From the NCBI GenBank assembly GCA_029532415.1, contig JAQOTA010000053.1, positions 124,001-188,000 of the forward strand: 64,000 nucleotides of DNA. The letters run 5' to 3'. Under the pieces are notes generated by a model. That model had not been told where the DNA came from. It made no database searches and saw only the letters and a program-made list of their open reading frames with translations. This document shows positions 1-10,412 of this stretch, piece after piece. The translations under genes were made by a program, and so were the position numbers. Positions within the stretch are counted from its first letter, which is position 1, and the number at the start of each line of letters is the position of its first letter. Origin of the DNA: Marasmius tenuissimus. Taxonomy: Eukaryota > Basidiomycota > Agaricomycetes > Agaricales > Marasmiaceae.

Positions 1-140
1 AGTTGACTCGCTCTAATCTGACAAGCTATCATCACAAGCAGGCTGAGACCCCCGGCCAAGCTGCACTCTACCCTCAAGGTATCCTCTTTGAACCATGGAC
101 CGCGATAGAGTGCTTCGGAAGGCATTCAAATATTGAGATG
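1..140. repeat. Left copy of a duplicated intergenic segment
   Basis: This stretch resembles 12425-12540: both share the order 'acaagctaYcatcacaagca', a 'gagac' step, and a late 'cattcaa.attgag' motif. The second copy lies just upstream of the gene B region, so this one is probably the upstream flank of another paralogue lying left of the window. Between 141 and 534 I see no gene. Confidence 0.5.
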
Positions 141-534
141 CTATTGGGCAGTGCTTGGAGTCGAGCCAAACGAACGGAATCGATGAATGTATCGCCATTG
201 TGAAGCAGGAGCATGGGAATAGACCGAATTTAACTGAGCAGTAATGATTATCTTTAGAGTCTAGCTCAACGCCCTACAAGACTCGCGAGTCAGTGTTCTC
301 AAGTTGCATCCAAAGGCTCCCACCACTCTGTAGTTGCACAACAAACTCGTTTCCTCGGTAATCTAGACTTTCATCCTTCACCGGCCTTACGACCGCGAAT
401 ACAGCTGGGTTACAGCATTCGTGATAATCAGATTAGAAAAGTAGAACACAAATATGACGATGAGGACCTACCCGTACCTTCGACGATGTCGTTCTACAAT
501 ATCTTAACCAGACACTACTGATGGTACAAGTCAA

Positions 535-2305
535 TCATTGCTCGGGAGGTTCTGGTTCTCTAAATGTGGTGCCTTCTCTACCCAGAGAAGCCGGAGGGCT
601 GGGGACTCGGAGAGTCGCAGAGGAGCCTAAAGGCGCCGCTCGAATTGACGAGAGGAAAGGGAACGGGGGTAACGTAGGCAATGGCGGAAGAGATCTTATA
701 TTGCGTGGTGTTGAGGGGCCACCCATATCGGCGAGAGTTTGTGTGCTCTGACGAGAATGGTAGCTTGGGAGTGTCTCGTAGGTCTGGCTACTGGTGATCG
801 TATCGCGCCTGTCCAAATAGGGGCCGGCGGAGTAGGGCGGAGCGGTTGTTAAACTGGAGACCGCAGTCGGAGGACGCGTACTTGGAGATGGAGACCGACC
901 TGGGAAGGTAAATGAAGAGGGGGGATGGTCCTCATTCGACGAGGGAGGTCTTTCAGGTGCTGATGTATACGTGAAAGTTGGCATACGTGAGGTGCCGTCG
1001 GAACGGCCCGCGGTGATGGCTGAAGGAGGGGGAACCTCATCATGCTCGTCTCCAGGAGAGCATCGGTTGCTCCTCTGTTCATCCTCCTCCTGTTCAACGT
1101 GCAGATCATTCAAGGAAGGGAGCGAAATCGGTCGGTTAAACGGTAGCTCCGGTCGCCGGCTGTGCCGAGATGACCACAGGTAGTCATTGACAGATAGACG
1201 TGCTGGATGGATTCGAGACAGTGGTTTTGCTCTGTTGAAAGATGGGTAAGAAGCGCGTGCGGGACCAGCTGAGTCCTCAGTGTCAAAAGAATATCGGTTC
1301 GACTGGGTCTCTATCAGCGCCGTATGACGCTTTGCCCTCGTGCCTGCGAAGTCAGAGATTTCTTCGATATCAATCGGATAACCCGTGGTTCCGGTTATGG
1401 AGGATGACTGATACTCTCTCACGGACTCTCGTGGTCCAGTCAGAGATATCCTTGAGGACGGCCGTGAACCTGGCTGGTTTGGCAAGGAGGGCACAGGTTT
1501 TGACAGATGAAAGCTAACGGCCAAGGGTATCTGTCGTTTGGTGGTGCCATCGCGTCGAATCGGAGGATCTGCTTTATTTGTGAATACTATGACAAGATGT
1601 CGAGTTGATCAAACTAGAATACCCACAAGGTGCTGCATGTTTGAGCAAGTTGGAGAAGCGCGCGAGAAGTTGAACAGTATAAAGCAGCAGGACAAGAGCA
1701 GCAAAGACTATCCAAAGCCATAGAAACGGCCATGAAGTCGTCCCAGCCCGGGCAGCGGAAACGCTCAAGCCAATAATTCCAATCATGGTAAACGCGAATG
1801 TTACGATCGTTGGAATGTGGGGAGGTTCATCCAGGATAGAGAACTCCTTCCGGTAGGCCTGGTCACGAACGTGTCAAAAAAACTGGTCTTCAAGTCCCAT
1901 CCTTGAACGAGCAACTTACCACCCGGACCATATAAAATCCAAACCACATCACAGAGAACACAAGTCACGCGGTGATTATCTTCGACAAAACGGAGAGCGC
2001 ATACGACGAGCAATTCAAGAGGTACCTTATAAGTATAAGTTGGATAAGGCCCGAGCCAAGCGAAAGAGCAAGTAAGATCGTCAGAACAGGAACAATTGAG
2101 GTTAAGGAATGTGATATCGCATAGATGTGCATGAACCAAGAGAGGAGATGAAGCACAATGAGGAGTATGTTTTCCCACATCAACCGTATCCTGGATAAGT
2201 TCAGCGTCGACTGAGATACGAGGAAGTTAGCTCTCACACCTGAGTCTTGGAGGTATCCCAGAACATCCGATTGACGTTACCTCCAGTTCCTCGTATGTCC
2301 TGTTA
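535..2305 (-). pseudogene. Gene A, 3' part: polytopic membrane protein with Ser/Pro-rich tail
   Basis: Several minus-strand exons encode hydrophobic segments (about 2237-1965, containing a WENILLIVLHLLSW-type helix followed by a second helix, and about 1786-1650, MIGIIGLSV to FAALVLLLYTVQLL). A long hydrophilic Ser/Pro/Arg-rich cytosolic-type tail follows (1524-535), with a motif LPSYHSRQSTQT near its end. The topology (several TM helices plus tail) resembles a 7-TM receptor-like protein, but I do not recognise the family. Gene B (10413-12257) is a paralogue: it shares the W-E-N-I helix and the tail motif RRDT/RRGT ... LPSYHSR. The 5' exons of gene A lie beyond the Copia insertion at 9131 and further right, so the coding sequence is split by 6.8 kb and presumably inactive. 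Exon limits are not resolved. Confidence 0.6.
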
Positions 2306-2310
2306 CCCAG

Positions 2311-2597
2311 TGTTGAATCCGTGGACTATAATTAGATCCCGGTATATCCGAAGTCCCGGTTCATACTTCCCGCCATTTGTATTATGCGGGACTATTGTTC
2401 CATTTATCATTTCTACTGTCGTCCTTATATGGTATTTACGATAGTCTCTACATGTATATAAGCTTGTAGTTCTCTACCTGAATCTACAGTGTGCTTGAGC
2501 TTCTACGTCTCGCCTCTATCTCTCTAAACTCCTCTCTGGTAAGTAGTAGTATAGCTATGTTGTAGTCCTCTGCGCTAGGCGTCATGCCGGCTCATCA
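2311..2597 (+). repeat. Copia 5' LTR (287 bp)
   Basis: It begins TGTTGAATCC and ends GGCTCATCA. Relative to the 3' LTR it lacks 25 bp. The missing piece is bracketed in the 3' LTR by the 8-bp direct repeat ATTTCTAC, so the 5' LTR looks like a deletion derivative between short repeats. A TATATAAG promoter-like motif lies near 2455. Confidence 0.95.
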
Positions 2598-2612
2598 GGT
2601 TATGGGCCCCAG
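2598..2612 (+). promoter_or_regulatory. Primer binding site, half-tRNA-iMet type
   Basis: Directly after the 5' LTR is GGTTATGGGCCCCAG. Drosophila copia carries a near-identical site, complementary to the anticodon-loop region of initiator tRNA-Met (which contains CAUAACC) and not to the tRNA 3' CCA end. This implies priming by a cleaved 5' half of tRNA-iMet. Confidence 0.75.
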
Positions 2613-2894
2613 TTAGCCCGACTACAATGACGAGCGCCTTAATGGCTGCTGTCAGCGATGAGCGCCCCTAGGCTGCTGTCATCGGCTAGCTAGGCTAGAC
2701 CTGCATGTTGCCATCGACCTCTTAATTGAGTGCTCGATCTATGGCATTGATGTACGTCCTTCGACGACATCGGATCTCAAGGATCCAATGCTCCTCGTTG
2801 AGCATAGCGCCTTGATGGCCGCTCCCTGTGTTGATTAGACGCATGCTGATGCTGTCTTTTCCAGATCCAACACCAAACCTAACATCGCACTACC

Positions 2895-5087
2895 ATGTTC
2901 GACGTTAAGAAATTCTTCTCCGGTCGCTTCGACGGCACTGGTTTCCGCCAGACCTATCATGGTGAAATGGAAGCTGTAACCAAGGCCCAAGGCCTTTATC
3001 GCCATCTCATTGGTGCGGCTAAAAAGCCAATGTACCCTCTGGGGGAGATCATTCCGGTGATTACGGTCACTCCTTCCCCTGGTGTGGCAGCTACGCCTGC
3101 AGCTACACCTGCTGCTGGCGAAGAACCTGATCGTGCAGAACCAACTGAAGCTCAGATCGCGGCGTACAATGCTGCACTTGAAGCGTGGGAGGAGAAAGAC
3201 CTCCAACTCCTGGGCATTATTCAGTTGACCTCCACCAAGGAAGTCTTCGAACAAGTCAAGGACATGGATGTCACGAAGTGCTGAGCGTCTATCGGAGACG
3301 GCGAAGGCAGAGAGCGGTGGTAGCAAGCTAGGAGAGGAGCAGCGGGCTCGACTCAGGCAGAGATAAGGCAGAACTGGTCCCAACGACAAGTTAGATCTAT
3401 TGTAGAGAAGGAAAGCGAAGGAGACTGTACTACTCACCTGGTCCCAACGACAAGAGGTCAAGATGAGGGACCAGGTGAAGACTAGCTAGCTTATATACCT
3501 ATCCTACAGTCAGAGCTGGAGTCGGAGTGGCTACCTATGAGTCGTGTATGAGTAAGTATGAGTCAAGGATGAATAAGGAATGAGTCGGTATGAGATAATG
3601 GGATGGCTGCGCGATGTGGGTTAAGGCTGCGTGATGGTGGGTTAAGAAAGGGAATCGTGAGAAATAAGGATGTATAGTAAGTGACCGTGAGAAAAGGACA
3701 TGTGATAATCATGTGAGCAAATGGTGGAGGGAAAAGTGGCGTCTTCATGACAATGGACGCTGCCAAAGCCTGGTCCACCATAAGTCACACATATGGCGAA
3801 CCGACTCTTTCTGCCATTTATGGCGACTTCGTCAAGCTTGTGTCCTTCCGGCTTACTACCAGCCATCCCCAGGCTGGCATCGCCAAGTTCAAACTCTACA
3901 TTGAACGACTTGCCGAAGTTGGAGTAGTCCTCCCTGAGTTGATCAAAGCTCTTCTACTCATCGCCGCAATTCCTCCCGAATGGGATGCCGCTTCCTCTAA
4001 ATGTCTCCATGACTATGTCAGGGATCCCGCAGATGATGATGCCCTAACCGTCCCAGACGTTCATGAAGCCATTATGGTTGAATACGAACGTCAGAACCCT
4101 CAGCTTGCCAACCGCCTCTCTGCGGTCAAGCGTGCTGGTAACCGCGAACCATCTTTTGGTCAGCAACAGCGTCCACCGCAGCAACGTCAGCAGCGTGGAC
4201 AGCAGCAGCGTGGCCAACAGCGTCAACCACAACAGCAGCAACGTCCTTCTTCGAACCAGAACAATGGTAAGAAGAAGAACAAGCAGCAGCGTGGTACCCG
4301 CGGTGGTATCAACCAGCATCAGGGTCCCGGCAATGCCGGTGGTAACAATCGGTCGCATGATCACTCCCATCTGGGATCCTATGCATCCGTCGTAGCTTCC
4401 CCCACTCCTATCCGTCCTTACTCCTCAATCACCGACTGCAGAGAACGTATCGCGTTGAACGCGGTTAACAACTCCTTGCGCGCCAAGATCGCCAGCGCCC
4501 CTCCTGTTCGTGCTATGGGATCACCGCCCCCAGCTCACTTCACCGGTCACTGGGACAAGTCCTGTGACAGCACTGTCCCTCAGCCAGCTGTCAAGAAGAA
4601 CCCGGCTGCCATGCAGTCCTTCACCGGCTTCAAGCCATCTCAGTCAGTATTTGATGATGTCCGTGAAGCACATTCCCTTGCTGACAGACTTGGTGCCCCC
4701 AAGACGGCGCGGTATCTCAAACCCTTCGAACAGATCGTCACATCCGCCACCAATCGTTCGCTCCAGGATCGTATCTCGAAGCCTGGTTCCTCATCCAAGC
4801 GAGTTCTGGAGGACGATTCGGAAGATGAACGAACCGGACGTCCTTCTCCTACTTCTTCTAAACGCTCTCGTAGTGTTGATCCTGATGAAGATGTAGAGAT
4901 GGACTGGGGATCTGACGACGGTATGGAAGACATGACCTCTCTATTCGGTAATGATGTTGACAACGATATTGCCGAAGCTGCAGGGGTTGAGGACGTCCCG
5001 GATGACGTTTCTCTTGGATCTTTCCACGACGACAGGCAAGTTTCGTATCTTGACCTGCTTTCCCAAACTGATACGACCCTACAGTGA
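2895..5087 (+). pseudogene. gag: Copia gag (split by a solo LTR)
   Basis: The first part (2895-3263) starts MFDVKKFFSGRFDG and has the FxGxxF-like opening of Copia Gag, with an Ala/Pro-rich insert. The second part (from 3753) continues in the same frame with DAAKAWSTISHTYGEP, a long helical capsid-like stretch, a Gln/Arg-rich basic region (about 4160-4290) and an acidic Asp/Glu-rich tail. No CCHC knuckle is visible in this part. The two parts are separated by the 484-bp solo LTR with an ATGGA target duplication; the host frame is the same on both sides of the insertion. Gag ends at TGA 5085-5087, which lies in the same frame as pol, so gag and pol were probably one polyprotein. Confidence 0.85.
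3269..3752. mobile_element. Solo LTR (484 bp) nested in Copia gag
   Basis: It starts TGTCACGAAG and ends CTTCATGACA, a 9/10 terminal inverted match with TG...CA ends. It is flanked by perfect 5-bp direct repeats ATGGA (3264-3268 and 3753-3757). It has no coding capacity. Internally it has a repeated TGGTCCCAACGACAAG motif (near 3378 and 3439), TATATA near 3493 and repeated ATGAGT words. The TGTCA...TGACA ends match those of the Gypsy LTR at 32241-32834, but the bodies differ. Confidence 0.88.
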
Positions 5088-8000
5088 TGCTCACAATTAG
5101 TTGGTATCAGTAGTTCGTGTCGTAGTCGTAGTGATCTGGCATCACTTGTATCATATTGCAATACTATCTCCACCCACTTCGTGGGTTGTACTCAGTGCAA
5201 GGGAAAGAAAAGTGTGAACAACACACAGGGTTGGCTCCTTGATTCTGGTGCCTCCTCTCATTTCACAAATGATTTGAATGATTTCGCTGAATATGAATCG
5301 CTTGATGGTCCTATCGTAAATACTGCGAATAAGGGCAACCCTATACAGATCAAGGGTAAAGGCACAGTCTTCATTAAGCATAACGTTGAAGGACATGACG
5401 GGAAACTTACTGAGCGCGTTTCGCGTCTCTATCCTGTCTATTACATACCTCAATTGGATATACGTCTACTATCAATGGGAGAGTTCCTTCAAGATGGTCT
5501 TTCAATTCGTGGAAACGCGAAGAAGTTAGCCTTCTACTCATCACAGCGACGACAGTCGCTTGTTTCCTACCCTCATATGCCTGGTCAAACCATTTATTGG
5601 GTACACTCACGGAAAGCATCTGCTGAGGTTTTAATGGCCAAGTCGGTCGTTTACAACGTCGACTACGATATTGAACACAGACACTTTGGGCATCCATCGG
5701 ATAAAGCCCTGAATAAAGCTCGGAAACATACGCAAGGTTTCCCACTTGACCTTAAGATGCCTACTAAGAAGACACCTCTGTGTCGTGGTTGTGCTGAAGG
5801 CAAGATGCACGAGAAATCGTTCCCCAACTCTACTACTAGAGCTTCTAAACCGTTTGAACGCATACATTCGGATTTGAAGTCGTACCCGGCTGAATCGTAT
5901 CACCGGTACAAGTACTACATCTCTTTTCTTGATGACTGCACGTCTTACGTTTGGACCTCCAAGCTCAAGACGAAAGACGAGGCAGTACCCGCTTTGAGGG
6001 ACTTCCTTACTATGGTCAAGACGCAATTCAATGCTGTTGTCAAGACCTGGATGTCCGATGAAGGGGGAGAGTACAAAGGAGATAAGTTCGATGCAGTACT
6101 GAAAGAGTATGGGATCCAAAGGGATCAAAGCATACCGTATACACCACAACAAAACGGTCGTGCTGAACGGTTTAACAGGACTATTCATGAGAAGGCTGAA
6201 GCTCTTTGCTTTGAAGCTTGTATGCCTCAGTCCTGGTGGGAATTCTGCCATGTGCATGCCGTCCACCTCTACAACCGCACTCCTGTGCAACGATTGAGTT
6301 GGCGAACTCCGTTCGAAATGCTTTACAGCGAAGCACCTGATGTTTCACATCTCCGAGTTATGGGTTGTGCAGCCTACGTCTTCATTCCTGAAGATTGTAG
6401 GAAGAATAAACTTGCTCCTTGCAGTGAGTTAATGACTTTCATCGGCTACCAAGATGGAATGAAAGGCTTCCTGTTCATGCGAAGTAATAATTCCGTATTC
6501 AAAGGTAGTACTGCACTATTCAATGAGACGCTATACAATAAGTGTCCTGATGCCAAAACTTGTGGCTTCATGCCTGTTGGTAGTGAACCATTTACTTTGG
6601 GTGAAAATCCCAACATTCCTTCGGAAGATGAAGACTCTGATGATGACGGTTTTGATACTCCATTACCAGATCTCAGACGTCGCTCCGAACCTTCTAAGAG
6701 ATCAGAACCTCAGGTTGACGAACCTGCAGGTGGCCCTGCGCCAGGGGATTTGCCACTCCCTCAATCTGGTCCTCCGGCGCCTCCAGGCGAACCCGCCGTT
6801 CCTCCGCCTGCACCAGCAGCGGATGGTCCACGCCGGTCTTCGAGGCAGCGGAAGGGTATAACGCAACCTGGTAATATATTTGGGGAAAAGCGGAACCCAA
6901 ATAAACCCTCAGACATTATTCGCGACTTAGAGAATAAGAATACTTGGAGAAACATCACTGGAGACAAAGAACCGTCGCATCCAGTTGATCGTCCTAGCTC
7001 ATCGCGATCTAGGAAAGGCAAAGGTGGTAAAAAGGGGATTCCTGGTCCACTTCCGCCTCCGCCTGCTCCAGAACCCAGTGGAAGCACTGAGTCGCGTGAG
7101 GAAGAAAGCGTAGTCGAAAGACTGACCCAAGAAGGGGGAGTAGGATTCGTGATTTATCTGTTGAACAATGCCGTTCCAGTTCACGACTCGCTTCCAACGT
7201 CCAATACTCCTGATTTTTCTAACATCAGAGAGTGGACACTCCGCGATATTCTAAAGTTGCCTGTTGAGCAGCAGAAGGAATGGAAGAACACTTGCCACGA
7301 AGAACTTGAGGCACTTCGTAAGTGCAAGGTCTTCGAACTCTGTGACTTGCCTAAGGGTCGCAAAGCCATCAGAAATAGATGGGTCTTCGACGTCAAGTCG
7401 AATGGTCGCAAGAAAGTGAGGCTTGTTGCCAAAGGTTTCTCTCAGGTCGAAGGTGTCGACTTTGATGAGATCTTCTCACCAGTTGTTTGTTATGAGACTG
7501 TTTGTATGATGCTTGCTCTCGCAGCTCTCAAAAACTGGTACATCACTTCTGTTGATGTTAAGAACGCCTTCCTTTATGGCGATCTTGTTGAGGAGATTTA
7601 CATGGAACAACCTGAAGGCTTCAAAGTCAAGGGCCAAGAACGCAAGGTACTACGCCTTCGTCGTGCATTATATGGACTGAAGCAAGCTGCTCTTGAATGG
7701 TGGCGAACCCTTAGCTCGTCCATGGAAGTTTTGGGCTTCAAACGTCTAACTTCCGATGCTGGACTCTTCATCTGCAAAGATCCAAAGAGTGGTGAAGTTG
7801 TGTATGCGATCATATACGTTGACGATGCACTCTTCATGGGTCCTAACAAAGCTTTTGTTGACAAGAAGAAAGCCGAGTTCATGGCTCGATGGGAATGCCG
7901 CGATATGGGCGATGCTAGCGAGTTTCTCTGCATGAGCATTCGTCGCGAAGACAGTAAGATCATGATTGACCAGAAGGATTATCTGAAGAAGGTCCTTGAA

Positions 8001-8771
8001 CGTTTCGGGATGCAGAATGCCAAAGGTGCTCCTACGCCCTTACCTGCTGGCTATGTGCCAACTCCCAACAATGGTCCAGTCAATCCTGCCATTCGCTCCA
8101 GATTCCAGTCTGTGATTGGGTTGCTTCTGTATCTTATGCTGGGTACACGTCCTGATATTGCCTATGCAGTTACAAAGCTTTCCCAGTTCTCTTCTAATCC
8201 AACGAAGGAACACCTCAATAAAGCTCTGTATATCTGCCGCTATCTAGCTGGCACATCAGATTATTCACTTGTCTACGATGGTAACTCTGATGGAGGTCTT
8301 CTTGCGTTCACAGACTCGGATTGGGCTGCCGATCCTATCAAATGCCGTTCTATCACTGGCTACCTCTTCAAGTTAGCAGGCGGCATCTTCTCGTGGCAAT
8401 CACACGCCCAGAAGACTGTAGCTCTTTCTTCCACTGAAGCTGAGTATATGGCACTGTCGGATTGCAGTCGTCAAGCTTCCTGGATAAGATCGCTACTCTC
8501 TGAACTTGGAATTGATCTAGGTCCCATTCCAATCTGCGGAGATAATCAAGGCTCTATCTTCATTGCATCTAATCCGGTTCAAGAACGCCGAACCAAGCAC
8601 ATTGATATTCGATATCATTACATTTGATCATGTGTTGAAGATGGCAAAGTCGAGTTGTTCTTTATTGAAGGAGTCTATAATCCCGCAGACATGTTTACGA
8701 AGAATCTTGGACATGAGAAGTTCTTACAGTTCAGAGATCACCTTGGACTTGAATTCTATTCGTCCACTTGA
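5088..8771 (+). pseudogene. pol: Copia pol: protease-integrase-RT-RNase H
   Basis: In order: aspartic protease motif WLLDSGASSHFT (about 5233-5268); GAG-pre-integrase HHCC zinc finger (H..H near 5670-5690, CRGC near 5780); integrase DDE core (HSDLKS near 5865, WMSDEGGEY near 6050, NGRAERFNRT near 6155); a Pro-rich linker; reverse transcriptase from about 7370 with YVDD near 7818; RNase H with TDSDWA near 8310 and STEAEYMALS near 8430. The long open frame runs from 5088 to a TGA at 8625-8627, just after KHIDIRYHYI. The same frame then continues with the expected Copia C-terminus to TGA at 8769-8771. The two internal TGA codons (5085, 8625) are the only in-frame stops noted besides the solo LTR. 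Confidence 0.92.
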
Positions 8772-8800
8772 TTCGCTCAGATGCGCTTTTCAGCTGCACT

Positions 8801-8813
8801 TAGCGAGGGGGTG
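8801..8813 (+). promoter_or_regulatory. Copia polypurine tract
   Basis: AGCGAGGGGGTG abuts the TG of the 3' LTR, the position and composition expected for the plus-strand primer of an LTR retrotransposon. Confidence 0.75.
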
Positions 8814-9125
8814 TGTTGAATCCGTGGACTATAATTAGATCCCGGTATATCCGAAGTCCCGGTTCATACTTCCCGCCATTTGTATTATGCGGGACTATTG
8901 TTCCATTTATCATTTCTACTTATGATCATATGTACAATTTCTACTGTCATCCTTATATGGTATTTACTATAGTCTCTACATGTATATAAGCTCGTAGTTC
9001 TCTACCTGAATCTACAGTGTGCTTGAGCTTCTACGTCTCGCCTCTATCTCTCTAAACTCCTCTCTGGTAAGTAGTAGTATAGCTATGTTGTAGTCCTCTG
9101 CGCTAGGCGTCATGCCGGCTCATCA
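8814..9125 (+). repeat. Copia 3' LTR (312 bp)
   Basis: It is the full-length form of the LTR, carrying the 25 bp missing from the 5' copy (near 8920-8945). It ends CATCA, followed by the target duplication CCCAG. Confidence 0.95.
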
Positions 9126-9370
9126 CCCAGAGGAATTAATACTGCTTGGAGTATCACCTGGGCCATAGCATGCCAAGTGGAGACAGCGATGACAAAGCCA
9201 GGAGAATACGGCTAGATGCAAGGTTGAGCCCGGAAAAACAGGATCGGGTCGTGAAGACTCACGTTGAGCCATTGAAATCGTGCGTTCAAGGGCATATCAA
9301 AGTTGTTGAGAACGATGTCGAGGAAGAACAGAGTCAGAGGGACATCACAGGATTTGATTGAGACCGAGGA
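9126..9370 (-). pseudogene. Gene A, 5' part beyond the Copia insertion
   Basis: Reading the minus strand across the insertion with one copy of CTGGG removed gives an open segment that joins a hydrophobic stretch (AMAQVILQAVLIPLG, about 9180-9131) to GNRTYEELEVTSIG on the far side (2305-2260). A GT...AG intron (about 9263-9213) separates this from an upstream open segment near 9350-9265 with LTLFFLDIVLNNF. This supports gene A having spanned the insertion site. The true start is not resolved. From 9371 to 10412 I see no further gene. Confidence 0.45.
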
Positions 9371-10412
9371 TCCCAGATATCTGTGTTCTGGCGACCCCTA
9401 ACTATGTTCAACGACATGTCACATTACCAGATGGTAAACACAACAATTGGCGACTCTCTCATGCCTGTTGATGCAAAAGATGCTATCAATCATTCTGCGT
9501 TTCGCTCGAAACATCATTGGTTCTTACAGAGCGGAGTTGATGATTTGTAAGGGAAACAGGCATCACCCCCCATGGGAAAGCGTTTCATCGAGTTATAGTT
9601 TCTTGATGAGAAGAAGTAGGGTTGCTATATAATTATATTCGGGAGCTCAACCGTACGTACGAATCTGTGTAGTACAGCATTCACCCTAGCACTCACAGGT
9701 TCCTATAATCTAATATGGGGCGCTGACGCACCTGTGGTGTATTCTGTCCCACAGGAAGACTTGTCTCCTCGCCTTCCAATCTCATGTTATCTCAGACTGC
9801 CGAGGTCATCATATGAGTTGCGAGTAACGGTGAAGAGTATCGAGTTTACTGGAAGAGCGGAGTTGACGAGTAGTGAAGAGTAAGTCGGAGCTAGGGCTCA
9901 ACGTAGAAGAGAAGAAAGTAGAATGATGATTATACAGGACGGGAGAGAGAACTTATATACTGTAGAGTGAACTACGGAGTCCAGATATCTAATCTGTAAG
10001 TACATATGACGAAATGGAGATAGAGGCATAGGGCATGGGAAATGAGTAAGTAAGATCATAAAAGTGGGGATTAACTACTGTGCATGACATAGTACAGATC
10101 AGAGGTCAAGGGTTGTAGAGTACAATAGGTCCCAGGGTTAGTGAGGTCATAAGGTGTGTATATAGCGTGTAATTCAACTATATGAGCTCGGAACCACCAG
10201 GGAACATCATAATTGAACTGAGCCGGCATTTAGGGGCAGGCTATATAGATCAATCACCGTTCTGATGGCTCCGGGGCTTCGGTTGTCGTTCCTCCTTCTC
10301 TCCCGGGAGAAACTGGAGTCTTGAGACCTGTGGGTGAAGCAGAAAACGAAGGTGGCAGTATAACTGATAATGAGGAAGCAGATGGTGGTGGTAGTGGTGT
10401 AGGGAGGAGAAA

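Larger units (their letters stand above)
2311..9125 (+). mobile_element. Ty1/Copia LTR retrotransposon inserted in gene A
   Basis: The element has two LTRs (2311-2597 and 8814-9125) that start TGTTGAATCC and end CATCA. Exact 5-bp target duplications CCCAG lie at 2306-2310 and 9126-9130. A copia-type primer site follows the 5' LTR and a purine tract precedes the 3' LTR. Inside is one gag-pol frame with domain order protease, integrase, reverse transcriptase, RNase H, which defines Copia. The frame is broken by a solo LTR (3269-3752) and by two TGA codons (5085, 8625), so the copy is defective. The LTRs differ by about three substitutions and one 25-bp indel, which suggests a fairly young insertion. 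It interrupts an inferred exon of gene A on the opposite strand. Confidence 0.95.
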
